From DAISKN01 sp963716925 (GTDB taxonomy: Bacteria; Acidobacteriota; Vicinamibacteria; Marinacidobacterales; SMYC01), in the NCBI GenBank assembly GCA_963716925.1, contig CAVQUX010000018.1, positions 1 through 64,000 on the forward strand: DNA of 64,000 nt, given 5' to 3'. Below, one piece after another: positions 16,441-25,649 of this stretch. Below the pieces are notes generated by a model that was not told the DNA's origin, made no database searches, and saw nothing but the letters and a program-made list of their open reading frames with translations. Each line of letters begins with the position of its first letter. Within the stretch, counting starts at the first letter, position 1. A program made the position numbers and the translations under genes.

Positions 16441-17715
16441 ATGACGTACGACGAAGCCCTCGTCTATTTGAAGGGCCGAGAGCGCTACGGCATCAAGTTC
16501 GGCCTCTCGAACATCGACCGCCTGGCGGAGGCATTGGGCCGGCCCGAACGCCGCTACGCCTCGCTCCTCGTGGCCGGGACCAACGGGAAGGGTTCGACGG
16601 TGGCTTTGGCCGAGTCCATCCTCCGGGCCAGCGGTCTCAGGACGGGTCGCTACACTTCGCCCCACCTCCGGTTCGTCGAGGAGCGCATCCATATCGAGGG
16701 ACGGCCGATTCCTCGAGAAGAGCTGGCCTCCGCCGTTTCCCGGGTGGCGGAGGCCGCGGAGGGCCTCTTCGAGGGTGAGTCCGACCGCTCGGCCCCGACC
16801 TATTTCGAGGCCATGACTGCCGCCGCGTTCCTGGCTTTCGCCGAGCGAGGCGTCGACGTGGCGGTCCTCGAAGTGGGGATGGGCGGCCGGTACGATGCCA
16901 CCAACCTCTCTCGCGCCGACGTTTCGGTCATCGCTCCCATCGGCTTCGACCATGAGAGGTTCCTCGGAAGCACTCTCGCCGCCATCGCCGCCGAGAAGGC
17001 GGCCATCATCAAGGAAGGCCGTCCGGTAGTCGTCGGAAGGCTCGCCCCCGAGGCCCTCGAAGTCGTCCGCCGGGAGGCGGAAGCGAGGAGCGCTCCGCTG
17101 ATCCTCGCCCTCGATGGGGTCGAGATCCGAGGGGAAGAATCGGCGAGGGGCCAGAGGGTGTGGCTCGAGACTCCGTCGCGCGACTACGGGGTTCTCGATC
17201 TTCCGCTCAGGGGAAAGCACCAGCTCGACAACCTCGCCCTCGCGGTGCGCGCGGTCGAGTGCTACTCCGGCTTTCTCGCGGTCGAGAGCGTGGCGCGGGG
17301 CGTCGCCGCGACCGAGTGGCCGGGTCGTCTCCAGAGGATCGAGGGGAAGCCGTCGCTCCTTCTCGACGCCGCTCACAACGTGATGGCGACCGAGGCGCTG
17401 GTGCGCTATCTCCAGTCGCATCCTCACCCCTCGCGGGTGCTGCTCTTCGGGGTCATGAAGGACAAGAGAGTGTGGGAGATGCTCGAGGAGCTCCTTCCGC
17501 ACGTGAGCTATTTCGTCGCCACCCGTCCGGAGATGTCCCGCGCCCGCGACCCCGAAAGGCTCGCGCGATTCGCCAAAGAGCGGGGCGTCCCTGCGGAGGC
17601 CTTGCGCTCCCCCGAAACGGCCCTCGCCCGCGCGCGCGAGGTCGCGGGCCCCGACGGCGAAGTCCTCGTCGCGGGCTCGATCTTCCTACTCGGGGAGGTC
17701 TTTCCGGCGCTTTGA
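16441..17715 (+). CDS. folC: Dihydrofolate/folylpolyglutamate synthase
   Basis: A 424-residue Mur-ligase-family enzyme that adds glutamate to dihydropteroate and to folates. The P-loop AGTNGKGST is at residues 45-53. SPHLRFVEERIHI, YFEAMTAAAFLAF and EVGMGGRYDATN mark the substrate and metal regions. DAAHN with the ATP-binding FGVMKDK lies in the C-terminal domain, and it ends VAGSIFLLGEVF as FolC proteins do. The 3' end overlaps the convergent CAP-domain gene by 30 bp. With folK nearby, two folate steps are clustered. Confidence 0.93.
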   Translation: MTYDEALVYLKGRERYGIKFGLSNIDRLAEALGRPERRYASLLVAGTNGKGSTVALAESILRASGLRTGRYTSPHLRFVEERIHIEGRPIPREELASAVSRVAEAAEGLFEGESDRSAPTYFEAMTAAAFLAFAERGVDVAVLEVGMGGRYDATNLSRADVSVIAPIGFDHERFLGSTLAAIAAEKAAIIKEGRPVVVGRLAPEALEVVRREAEARSAPLILALDGVEIRGEESARGQRVWLETPSRDYGVLDLPLRGKHQLDNLALAVRAVECYSGFLAVESVARGVAATEWPGRLQRIEGKPSLLLDAAHNVMATEALVRYLQSHPHPSRVLLFGVMKDKRVWEMLEELLPHVSYFVATRPEMSRARDPERLARFAKERGVPAEALRSPETALARAREVAGPDGEVLVAGSIFLLGEVFPAL

Positions 17716-18168
17716 GCCCTTGGGCGGAGGGTCGCAGGGACGGGCGAACTCCTGGGTGATGTAGAGAAAACCGTCGGCTTCGACGATGCCGATCCCGATG
17801 TGGGTGAAGCGGTCGCTGAGGACGTTTCCCCGGTGACCCTTGCTCGCCATCAAGTCTCCCAGCGAGTAGTCGATGCTGGTGTGCTTCGAGACGTTCTCGC
17901 CGAAGGTGCAGATACCCGGAAGAGCGGCGGCGATTCTCTCCTCCATCGGGCGGTCGAGATCGTGGTGGATCGTTCGGGTCTCGGCCATCCGGGCGCTGTA
18001 GGCGCGCCCGACGTCGGCGAGGGCGGTGGAGTAAGTGAGAGGGGCGAGCCCACGGGCCTCGCGCTCGACGTTCACGAGCTCCGCCATGCGAAGCTCGAGC
18101 CCTCGGGTGGGCTCGCCGGCGGACTGGCACGAGACCAGGGTGACCAGGAGGAGGACGAGCCCCGTCAT
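17686..18168 (-). CDS. CAP/SCP-domain lipoprotein
   Basis: A 160-residue secreted protein of the CAP (SCP/PR-1, YkwD-like) superfamily. The N-terminus MTGLVLLLVTLVSCQ ends in a lipobox-like LVSC, so it is probably a lipoprotein anchored after signal peptidase II. The mature part has VNVEREARGLAPL, the CAP histidines in TIHHDL, GENVS, and GHRGNVLSDRFTHIGIGIV with a catalytic-like His and Glu region. Bacterial members are exported proteins, mostly of unknown activity. The start is ATG 18168; the longer frame upstream is a shadow of the molybdenum enzyme. Its 3' end overlaps folC by 30 bp, tail to tail. Confidence 0.82.
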   Translation of the reverse strand: MTGLVLLLVTLVSCQSAGEPTRGLELRMAELVNVEREARGLAPLTYSTALADVGRAYSARMAETRTIHHDLDRPMEERIAAALPGICTFGENVSKHTSIDYSLGDLMASKGHRGNVLSDRFTHIGIGIVEADGFLYITQEFARPCDPPPKGSKRRKDLPE

Positions 18169-18222
18169 TTCACCGATCTTAGCCCGTGGGAATCTGACGT
18201 GCAGCACGCTAACCTGTCCCGC

Positions 18223-18468
18223 GTGGAGAGACGAGACTCTCTCATGGGCGGACTCCCGGCCGGCGGCTTCTCGCCGGGATTCGCCGAGCGCGCGGGAGCG
18301 GCGGCGCAAAATCCGCCCGACAAACTGCGCGGAGTACAAATTCTCGTCTTCGACACCTTCGGCACGGTCGTGGACCGGCGGTCGTCGGTCATCGCGGAGG
18401 GAGAGCCTTCCGGGGTGATGAGGGTCGCGGCGCACCTCGGCGCGCAGTGCCTGGGGCCGATCGTCTGA
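18223..18468 (+). pseudogene. 5' remnant of a Tat-exported type II haloacid dehalogenase
   Basis: From GTG 18223 the frame gives a twin-arginine leader (ERRDSLMGGLPAGGF, ending AGAAAQ), then LRGVQILVFDTFGTVVDRR and SSVIAEGE. The latter is the characteristic first motif of (S)-2-haloacid dehalogenases, with the nucleophile Asp in DTFGT. After about 15 more residues the homology is lost and a TGA comes at 18468, so only about 80 of some 250 residues remain. The cap domain and the motifs carrying the catalytic Lys and Asp are absent. It lies between the CAP gene and the molybdenum enzyme, so a deletion may have created the present junction. Confidence 0.65.
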
Positions 18469-18508
18469 AGCATCCCAGCCCGTTCGGTTCGGTGGTAAAT
18501 TGGTCGCA

Positions 18509-19000
18509 GTGACCGAAAAATCGTTGCTGCGTCTTCGCGTCAATGGTGAGTCCGTCGAGATCGCCGTTCCCGTGCACAAGACGCTTCTCGAGGTCTTGAG
18601 AGAAGATCTCAGGCTCACCGGAACCAAGCACGGCTGCGAGCTCGGAGAGTGCGGCACCTGCACCGTGCTGGTGGACGGCGAGCCGGTGCTCTCTTGTCTC
18701 GCCCTTCCCGTCGAGCTCCAGGAGACGGAAGTTCTCACCGTCGAGGGGCTCACCGAGGGCGGTCGGGTCCACCCGCTCCAGCTCGCGTTCGCCGAGATCG
18801 GCGCCGCGCAGTGCGGGTACTGCACCCCGGGAATTCTCCTCGCGGCGAAGGCGCTCCTCGACCGCAACCCGATGCCGGAGCGCGACGAGATCCGGCAGGC
18901 GCTCGCTGGAAATCTCTGCCGCTGCACCGGCTACCTCCAGATCCTCCAGGCGATCGAAAGGGCGGCTCGCGGCGAAGTGGGGAGTCCCGTCTCTCTGTAA
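18509..19000 (+). CDS. Molybdenum hydroxylase, 2[2Fe-2S] subunit (HcrC-like)
   Basis: A small iron-sulfur subunit of the xanthine oxidase family, about 163 residues. The N-terminal plant-type [2Fe-2S] cluster site is CELGECGTCTVLVDG with a later SCLAL. The C-terminal helical cluster site is CGYCTPG and CRCTG. It passes electrons between the molybdenum and FAD subunits. GTG 18509 is preferred over TTG 18500, because TAAATT at 18496-18501 would be the -10 of a near-leaderless message and overlaps the TTG. It is followed after 2 nt by the Mo subunit. The three-gene set resembles 4-hydroxybenzoyl-CoA reductase. Confidence 0.88.
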   Translation: MTEKSLLRLRVNGESVEIAVPVHKTLLEVLREDLRLTGTKHGCELGECGTCTVLVDGEPVLSCLALPVELQETEVLTVEGLTEGGRVHPLQLAFAEIGAAQCGYCTPGILLAAKALLDRNPMPERDEIRQALAGNLCRCTGYLQILQAIERAARGEVGSPVSL

Positions 19001-19002
19001 CC

Positions 19003-21390
19003 ATGTCCACCAAAATCGACGTTCCACCCGGAGAGAAGACGGCGGCCCGCGAGGCGGAGCCTCTCACCATCATCGGCAAGCCCAACCGGAAGGTCGACGC
19101 CATGGCGAAGGTGAGCGGAGAGACCCTCTTCGCCGACGACCTCGCGCTTCCGCGGATGCTCTTCTGCAAGCTCCTGAGGAGCCCTCACCCCCACGCCCGC
19201 ATTCTGAGCGTCGACGTCCGGAAGGCTCAGGCGATGCCGGGGGTCGCCGCAACGCTCGTGGGATCGGAGCTCCCCATCCCCTTCGGTATTCTTCCTGTTT
19301 CCCAGGACGAGCACGCTCTCTGTTTCGACAAGGTGCGCTTCGTCGGCGATCCCGTGGCCGCGGTCGCCGCCCTGGACGAGGAGACGGCGGAGCGGGCGAT
19401 ACGGCTCATCGACGTCGAGTACCAGGTTCTGCCTCCGGTCATGTCGATCGAGGAGGCGCTCTCTCCGGACGCTCCGGTGATTCACGAGGACCCTCGCTAC
19501 CAGGGAAACGTGCAGAAGGCGGTGGCTCTCGAGTTCGGAAACGTCGACGAGGGCTTCGCCGAGGCCGACCACGTTCGCGAGGACACGTTCTTCTTCGAGG
19601 GGAACACCCACCTGCCGCTCGAGCAGCATTCCGCCCTCGCGAGCTACGGAGCCGACGGAAAGCTGACCCTCTGGTCCTCGACCCAGACCCCTCACTACGT
19701 GCACCGGGCGATGGCCAAGGTCCTCGAGATGCCGCCCTCCCAGATCCGCGTCATCGCCTGTCCCAACGGCGGCGGCTTCGGCGGAAAGAGCGATCCGTTC
19801 AACCACGAGATCGTCGTGGCCAAGCTCTCGATGAAGACCCGCCGTCCGGTGAAGGTGACCCTCAACCGCGAGGAGGTCTTCTACTGCCACCGCGGACGCC
19901 ACCCGGTGGCGATGTGGGTGAAGACCGGCGTCAAGAAGAACGGCGCCATCACCGCGATGCACTTCCGCTCCTTTCTCGACGGCGGAGCGTACGGCAGCTA
20001 TGGAGTCGCGAGCCTCTACTACACCGGGGCTCTGCAGACGGTGACTTACAAGGTCCCGCGCTACAAGTTCGAGGGGCTTCGGGTCTTCACCAACAAGCCT
20101 CCTTGCGGCCCCAAGCGCGGCCACGGGACGGTGCAGCCCCGCTATGCCGTCGAATGCCACCTCGACAAGATCGCGGAAGCGATCGGAAAGAACCCTCTCG
20201 ACCTTCGTCTGGAGCGCGTCGTCGAGCCGTTCTCGAGAACCGCCAACCACCTCGAGATCCGCACCGTGGGCTTGAAGGAGTGCCTCGAGCGGGTGGGAGA
20301 GCGGTCGGACTTCCGAAGGAAACATGGAAATCTGCCGCGCGGGCGCGGAATCGGTCTCGCCGCTTCGAGCTACCTGACGGGCGCGGGTCTTCCGATCTAC
20401 TGGAACAACCTTCCCCATAGCGGCGTCCAGCTGAAGCTCGATCGCGGCGGCGGCGTCACCGCTTTCTGCGGGTCGACCGACATCGGCCAGGGTTCGGATT
20501 CGGTCCTCGCCTACGTGGTGGCGGAAGAGCTCGGGGTCGAGGTGGAAGACGTTCACGTGGTCACCGCCGACACTCATCTCACTCCCGTCGACCTCGGAAG
20601 CTACTCGAGCCGCGTCACCCTCATGACGGGAAACGCCGCGATCCAGGCCGCGCGCCGCTTGAAGCCGCTTCTTCTCGACGAGGCCGCTCGGAAGCTCCAG
20701 GTTCCCGTCGACAGGCTTCGCATGGCCCATCGCCGCATCTTCGATCGCGAGCATCCGGAAGCGGGGATGGCTTTCGCGGACGCGGTGGTCCTCGCCGAAG
20801 CGCGCTACGGGACTCTGGGCTCGACCGGGAGCTACAGCCCGCCTCGATCCGCCGCGAGATACAAGGGCTCGGGGGTGGGACCGAGCGCGACCTACAGCTA
20901 CTCGGCCTGCGCTCTCGAGCTCGAGGTCGACGAGGAGACGGGCATCGTCCGCGTCGACAAGATCTGGATCGCCCACGACGTGGGAAAACCCATCAACCCG
21001 CTCCTCGCGATCGGCCAGATCGAGGGAAGCGTCTACATGGGGCTCGGCGAGGTCCTCTACGAGGAGCAGGTCTTCCGCCGGGGTCTCCACAAGATCCCCT
21101 CGCTTCTCGACTACAAGAGCCCGACGTTTCTCGAGATGCCGGAAGTGGAGTCGATTCTCGTCGAAACGCTCGATCCCGAGGGTCCTTACGGCGCCAAGGA
21201 GTGCGGACAGGGGCCGCTCCTTCCGGTGATCCCCGCCCTCGCGAACGCCGTCTACGACGCCCTCGGAGTGCGGATCGACGAGACCCCGGTCACTCCGGAC
21301 AAGATCCTTCTCGCCCTCGAGGGAAGGCTCGCTCGACCGACGGTGCCCGCGTACGAGTTCCCGCCGCCCATCGAGGTCCCCCCGCTATGA
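19003..21390 (+). CDS. Molybdenum hydroxylase, Mo-cofactor subunit (HcrA-like)
   Basis: A 795-residue catalytic subunit of the xanthine oxidase family. It binds the molybdopterin cofactor (often the cytosine dinucleotide form in bacteria). Recognisable parts are KVSGETLFADD at the start of the core, the cofactor segment NGGGFGGKSDPFNHE and the GSTDIGQGSDSVLAYV region. The active-site glutamate lies in PYGAKECGQGP, where many relatives have GxKExGE. GGKSDPF and the three-gene context fit 4-hydroxybenzoyl-CoA reductase alpha better than xanthine or CO dehydrogenase. The substrate is unproven, and no benzoyl-CoA pathway genes are nearby. Its stop overlaps the FAD subunit start as ATGA. Confidence 0.87.
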   Translation: MSTKIDVPPGEKTAAREAEPLTIIGKPNRKVDAMAKVSGETLFADDLALPRMLFCKLLRSPHPHARILSVDVRKAQAMPGVAATLVGSELPIPFGILPVSQDEHALCFDKVRFVGDPVAAVAALDEETAERAIRLIDVEYQVLPPVMSIEEALSPDAPVIHEDPRYQGNVQKAVALEFGNVDEGFAEADHVREDTFFFEGNTHLPLEQHSALASYGADGKLTLWSSTQTPHYVHRAMAKVLEMPPSQIRVIACPNGGGFGGKSDPFNHEIVVAKLSMKTRRPVKVTLNREEVFYCHRGRHPVAMWVKTGVKKNGAITAMHFRSFLDGGAYGSYGVASLYYTGALQTVTYKVPRYKFEGLRVFTNKPPCGPKRGHGTVQPRYAVECHLDKIAEAIGKNPLDLRLERVVEPFSRTANHLEIRTVGLKECLERVGERSDFRRKHGNLPRGRGIGLAASSYLTGAGLPIYWNNLPHSGVQLKLDRGGGVTAFCGSTDIGQGSDSVLAYVVAEELGVEVEDVHVVTADTHLTPVDLGSYSSRVTLMTGNAAIQAARRLKPLLLDEAARKLQVPVDRLRMAHRRIFDREHPEAGMAFADAVVLAEARYGTLGSTGSYSPPRSAARYKGSGVGPSATYSYSACALELEVDEETGIVRVDKIWIAHDVGKPINPLLAIGQIEGSVYMGLGEVLYEEQVFRRGLHKIPSLLDYKSPTFLEMPEVESILVETLDPEGPYGAKECGQGPLLPVIPALANAVYDALGVRIDETPVTPDKILLALEGRLARPTVPAYEFPPPIEVPPL

Positions 21391-22385
21391 TGCGGCTCCC
21401 TCCGTTCCGCTACCTCAAGCCGAACACCGCGAGCGAGGCGGCGAAGATGCTCGCCGATCATGGCCGCGAAGAAGCGATGGCGGTCTCGGGTGGCACCGAC
21501 CTCTATCCCAACATGAAGAGGCGTCAATTCGAGCCGAAGGTGCTCGTGGGTCTCCGGGCGATCGAAGGCGGCCGAGAGATCGCGTTGGGGGAGGACGGTG
21601 CTCTCGACATCGGAGGCCTCGCGACCCTGCAGTCCGTCGAGAGAAGCGCTCTCCTTCAGGACCGATTTCCGGCGCTCGCGAAAGCCGCGGGGCTCGTGAG
21701 CTCGCCGATCCTCCGCCACATGGGCACCGTCGGCGGGAACCTCTGCGTCGACACCCGCTGCACCTACTACAACCAGACCTACGACTGGCGGAAGGCGATC
21801 GACTTCTGCATGAAAAAAGACGGCGCCATCTGCTGGGTCGCGCCTTCGAGCCCGCGCTGCTGGGCGGTGAGCTCCTCCGACACCGCGCCGGTCTTCATCG
21901 CTCTCGACGCCACCGTAACCCTAGTGGGCCCGTCGGGCGAACGACGAATCCCGGTGAAGGATCTCTACCGGCCCGACGGAATCGACTTCGTGACCAAGAA
22001 GCGCGAGGAGATCCTGACTTCGATTCACGTGCCGGCATCGAACGGATCGCGCGCGACCTACCTCAAGCTCCGCCGCCGGGACAGCATCGACTTTCCCATT
22101 CTCGGAGTGGCGGCGGCGCTCTCGACCGCGAAGGACGGCACGGTGACGAAAGCGCGGATCGTGCTCACCGCCGTCGAGTCTGCGCCCGTCGAGGCCGAGA
22201 AGGCCGAGGCCCTTCTCGTGGGAAAAAAGCTCACCGACGATCTCATCGAGGAAGTTTCCGCTCTCGCCTACCGGCCGGCGAAGCCTTTCGACAACACGGA
22301 CCTCACGAACCCCTATCGCAAGAAGATGGCGAAGGTCTACGTGGCGCGAGCCCTTCGTGAGCTCAGATTTGGCGAGGAATCGTAG
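21387..22385 (+). CDS. Molybdenum hydroxylase, FAD subunit with extra [4Fe-4S] loop (HcrB-like)
   Basis: A 332-residue FAD-binding subunit. The flavin motifs are VSGGTDLYPNMKRR and LRHMGTVGGNLCVDTRC. After it comes an insertion, about residues 118-160, with RCTYYNQTYDWRKAIDFC, then KKDGAIC and SPRCWAV ending in SSDTAP. This cysteine-rich loop is known from the beta subunit of 4-hydroxybenzoyl-CoA reductase, where it holds an additional [4Fe-4S] cluster that lets electrons run towards the molybdenum site. Its presence is the best reason to call the complex Hcr-like. ATG 21387 overlaps the Mo-subunit stop. It converges on the VapC gene, 3 bp apart. Confidence 0.87.
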   Translation: MMRLPPFRYLKPNTASEAAKMLADHGREEAMAVSGGTDLYPNMKRRQFEPKVLVGLRAIEGGREIALGEDGALDIGGLATLQSVERSALLQDRFPALAKAAGLVSSPILRHMGTVGGNLCVDTRCTYYNQTYDWRKAIDFCMKKDGAICWVAPSSPRCWAVSSSDTAPVFIALDATVTLVGPSGERRIPVKDLYRPDGIDFVTKKREEILTSIHVPASNGSRATYLKLRRRDSIDFPILGVAAALSTAKDGTVTKARIVLTAVESAPVEAEKAEALLVGKKLTDDLIEEVSALAYRPAKPFDNTDLTNPYRKKMAKVYVARALRELRFGEES

Positions 22386-22388
22386 ATA

Positions 22389-22805
22389 CTATTTCTTGCG
22401 CGAGCGCCGCGGCTTGCGCGCCCGCCCCGGATAGTCGCGAGGCGGGACGACCCATGTGTCCCCCAGCCGTTTGCCAAAGTAAGGGCCGAAATCCCTCCGA
22501 TCTCCAGTGATGAGGTGACTAGCTCCTGCCGCGATGGCTGCCGCAACGATGGGAACGTCCCTTGCTCGTAGCGATAAGTCTTCGGGAAGGTCTTGTGACG
22601 GTGCGTCCGGAACTAGACGAACCCTCTTCATCAACTCCACGAGCCGCTCGCGCTGACTCGGGTTCAAGTTCCTCTCGGCCTCGGCATGAGCATATGCTGA
22701 AGTGAGCAGCTCGACTCCCCGTCGATGCCACAGCCGCTGCAGGGGAGAGTCCTCGCGATAGGCTGCGGAGAAGAGGACGTTGGCGTCGAGGAAGAGACGA
22801 TCCAC
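22389..22805 (-). CDS. PIN-domain toxin, VapC-like
   Basis: A 138-residue PIN-domain protein, probably an RNase toxin. The acidic active-site residues are visible: Asp in RLFLDANVLFSA, Glu in AEAERNLN, Asp in RDVPIVAAAIAAGA and Asp in LITGDRRDFG. The start is GTG 22805, 3 nt after the antitoxin stop, the usual antitoxin-first order. The C-terminus is basic (RKPRRSRKK), which may bind RNA. Target RNA is unknown. Confidence 0.82.
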   Translation of the reverse strand: MDRLFLDANVLFSAAYREDSPLQRLWHRRGVELLTSAYAHAEAERNLNPSQRERLVELMKRVRLVPDAPSQDLPEDLSLRARDVPIVAAAIAAGASHLITGDRRDFGPYFGKRLGDTWVVPPRDYPGRARKPRRSRKK

Positions 22806-22808
22806 GCG

Positions 22809-23120
22809 CTAGGTCTTGGGCTTGCCGTGCGGGATCCTGTCCGGGTCGAGTCCCATTCTGCCCACCTCGCGGCGCGCCCATTCGTAGTCCTCCGGGTCTA
22901 CCGCATTCTCCAGAAGGAACGCGGCCTTGCGCTCCGGGGACCAGATTTCGATGGGGACGGTGACCGCTGGACGAATGAGGACACCGTCCGCCGCTTCTTC
23001 GACAAGGACGGAAGAACCCTCCTCGATGCCGAACTTCTTGCGAAGCTTCGCGGGGATGACCACCGCTCCGCGTTTTCCGACCTTCGCCGATTCGCCCATG
23101 CTTGCCTGATTATCAGACAT
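22809..23120 (-). CDS. AbrB/SpoVT-type antitoxin, VapB-like
   Basis: A 103-residue antitoxin. The N-terminal swapped-hairpin AbrB fold is KVGKRGAVVIPAKLRKKFGI followed by EGSSVLVEEAADGVLIRP. The C-terminal half (PERKAAFLLENAVDPEDYEW) would wrap the toxin. ATG 23120 is used; another in-frame ATG is at 23099. Such pairs are normally autoregulated by the complex. It diverges from the amino acid permease at 23197. Confidence 0.82.
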   Translation of the reverse strand: MSDNQASMGESAKVGKRGAVVIPAKLRKKFGIEEGSSVLVEEAADGVLIRPAVTVPIEIWSPERKAAFLLENAVDPEDYEWARREVGRMGLDPDRIPHGKPKT

Positions 23121-23196
23121 TCAGGCGCCGGGCGCAACGGCGTGGAACGCGGGGAGTCGTTGCCGGGGGGTGGGGTGCCGTATAGAATCCGCCGCG

Positions 23197-24636
23197 ATGG
23201 ACGCCGCCCACGAACGCGGCGAGGCGGCACATCCCGAGCTTCCTCGCTCCCTGGGTCTTCGGGACCTCATCCTTCTCAACATCGTCGCCGTCCTGAACTT
23301 GAATCTGGTGCCCGGTCACGGCGACGGGAGGATTCCCTTCGATCACTCTCTGGATCGCGGCGCTCCTGCTGTTCTTCCTTCCTCAAGGGATTGCGGTGGC
23401 GGAGTTCGCGACCCGATATCCCCAGGAGGGCGGGATCTATCTCTGGACGCGGAAGCTCTTCGGCGACACCCACGGCTTCGTCAGCGGCTGGTGCTACTGG
23501 ACCAACAACATCTTCTACATCCCGACGCTGCTTCTCTATCTGGTCGGCATCGCCGTCTATATGGGCGGCCCGGACGCGCTACACCTCGCCGAGAACCGGG
23601 GGTTCGTGCTCGCGGTCGCCATGACGCTCCTCTGGGCCTTCACCGCGCTCAATGTCTGCGGGCTCGGAGTGGGGAAATGGGTGAACAACCTCGGAGCCGT
23701 GGGCGCAGTCGGGGCGACGCTCGTCCTCCTCGGGGTCGCCGCCGCGGCCTTCACCCGCTCGGGAGGCCAGGGTCTGCACGCGCTTCCCGGCGTCTCGGGA
23801 CTCGTTCCGACGTTGAGAGAATGGCGGACCGTATCCGCGTTCAGCGTCATCTGTTTCGGATTGGTCGGCCTGGAGCTCGCTTCGGTCATGGGCGACGAAG
23901 TCGAGAATCCTAGGGTGAACATCCCTCGCGCGGCGCTCGTGGGGGGACTGGTGTGCGGCATCCTCTATCTGGCGGCGACGGTCTCGCTCCTCGCCGCTCT
24001 TCCGCCCGGGGAGCTGAGCGTCGTCCAGGGCATCCTGCAAGCCTTCGAGCGGCTGGGCTCGCTCGCGGGGTCGCGCTCCTCATCGCCCCGCTCGCGTTCA
24101 TCCTGACACTTTCGATCTCGGGAGCGACGTCGGCATGGCTCTCGGGCTCGGCGCGGATTCCATTCGTCGCCGGGCTCGACCACTATCTTCCCGAAGCGCT
24201 CGGCCGCGTCCACCCGAAGTGGAAAACGCCGTACGTGGCGCTCATCACCCACGCCGCCGCCTCCTCGCTCTTCATCGGCATGAGCTTCATCGAAGCGGGA
24301 GTACGCGACGCTTACCTGACGCTCCTCGCGCTCGCCGTTGTCCTCCAGGTCATTCCCTCCGTATACCTCTTCCTGGGCCTGATCCGAGTCGCGGGACAGC
24401 CCGGAGGGCACTATCGCAGCCCGCTCCTGCTCCGGATCGCCGGCGCCGCGGGCCTCGTGGCGACACTCGTCGCTCTCGCCACGGCCTTCGTTCCCCCGGC
24501 ATCGGTCGAATCTCCCTGGCAGTACGAGATCAAGATGATCGTGGGGACGGCGCTCTTCGTAGGCTTCGCCGCGGCCCTCCCGCGGTGGCGCCGGCCCGCT
24601 ACGCGGGGAGCCGCTGTATCAAGAACCGCCGCATAG
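23197..24636 (+). CDS. APC-superfamily amino acid permease, two frameshifts
   Basis: With two corrections this is a permease of about 479 residues and 12 helices. The first frame gives SLGLRDLILLNIVAVLNLNL. An extra G at 23314-23315 shifts to VTATGGFPSITLWIAALLLF and QEGGIYLWTRKLFGD. A missing base near 24058 shifts again to GVALLIAPLAFILTLSISGA and FVAGLDHYLPEALGRVHPKW. The PQEGGIYxW element and the late RIPFVAGLD region are typical of glutamate/GABA-type and basic amino acid permeases. TAGAAT ends 8 nt before the ATG with no ribosome site. The intact protein sequence in three frames suggests sequencing indels. The 200 bp after it hold nothing recognisable. Confidence 0.7.
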
Positions 24637-24836
24637 ACCTTCCTGTCGTAGGGTATCGTCCATCGGGAAACAAAGCCCGCGAATCTCCTCTTTCGCGTTC
24701 GACAGCCGTCGTGACGATCCTCGCCTTCGGCCTGGCTCGCGCGGACCTGGCCTCTCCGGAACCGGCGCTCGGTCTCGATCCAACTCTCTATCGCCTCCGG
24801 TCGTCGACCTACGGCCGGTGCCGCGGCCGCGGCGTC

Positions 24837-25649
24837 AGGCTTCAGGAATGCCCAGCAGGTCGGCGTTGATGGTGTCGGCCTCGGTACGCGGGCATGCCGT
24901 GCGGAAAGCCCTTGTCGGTTTCAATTGCCGTTCTTCAGCAATTTGCCGACAGCGGTGCAGAGTCGGCGTAAGGCACGACCTGGTCGTCATCGCCGATGCA
25001 TCACCAGCACCGGCACGGTGATCTTCTTCAGGTCTTCGGTGAAGTCCGTCTGAGAAAGGCGACGACGCCGTCATAGTGCGCCTGGCTCCTCCCATCATTC
25101 CCTGCGCCACCAATCCAGATCAGCCCCTGAGAGGTTCGCACCAGCCGGTTGTAACCATAAGAACGGTCCAGACGCCACATCGTAATAGAACTGGGCGCGG
25201 TCTCGCGAGCTGCGCCTGAAACTCGTCGAACACCTCCTTGGGCAGCCGCCCGGATTGGCCGCCGTCTTTACCATCAGCGGCGGCACGGCGCTGATGATCG
25301 ACCGCTGTTGCCACCCGGCTCGCGCCGTGGCGCGCCAGGTGGTGGCGCACGTCGCCGACGCCGTGTACGAGTGGGCCGACGTGCACCGCCTCCTTGAGGT
25401 CGTGATGGCGGTCAGCGTCGCCAGGTCGTCGGCATAATGATCCATGTCATGACCAGGACCGGTCTGGGTGGAGCGGCCATGGCCGCGCCGATCGTGGGCT
25501 ATGACGCGATAGCCGTGCGTCGAGGAAGAACAGCATCTGCGGCGCCCCAGTCGTCGGCCGACAGCGGCCAGCCGTGGCTGACACGATGGGCTGACCTTCC
25601 CAGCTCCTGTAGTAGATCGTCGTTCCGTTTTGGTCGTGATCGTCGTCAT
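24837..25649 (-). pseudogene. Ruined alpha/beta hydrolase (non-haem haloperoxidase-like)
   Basis: Read on the minus strand in changing frames, this stretch yields pieces of one protein. Its start is MTTITTK, then HGYRVIAHDRRGHGRSTQTG, DMDHYADDLATLTA, SAVPPLMVKTAANPGG, AQFYYDVASGPF, then DFTEDLKKITVPVLVMH, and a final GMP...EADTINADLL. These are hallmarks of cofactor-free haloperoxidases/esterases of about 275 residues. At least six frame changes are needed, and the nucleophile elbow (usually GHSTGG) is broken, so no active protein can be made. The pieces resemble proteobacterial proteins closely, which may mean transfer. Flanks 24637-24836 and 25650-25904 contain no recognisable gene. Confidence 0.7.

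Noticed and set aside
22389..23120. Considering the PIN/AbrB pair as a novel defence system
   Set aside because: Both domains, their order and their spacing are those of an ordinary VapBC-type toxin-antitoxin module.
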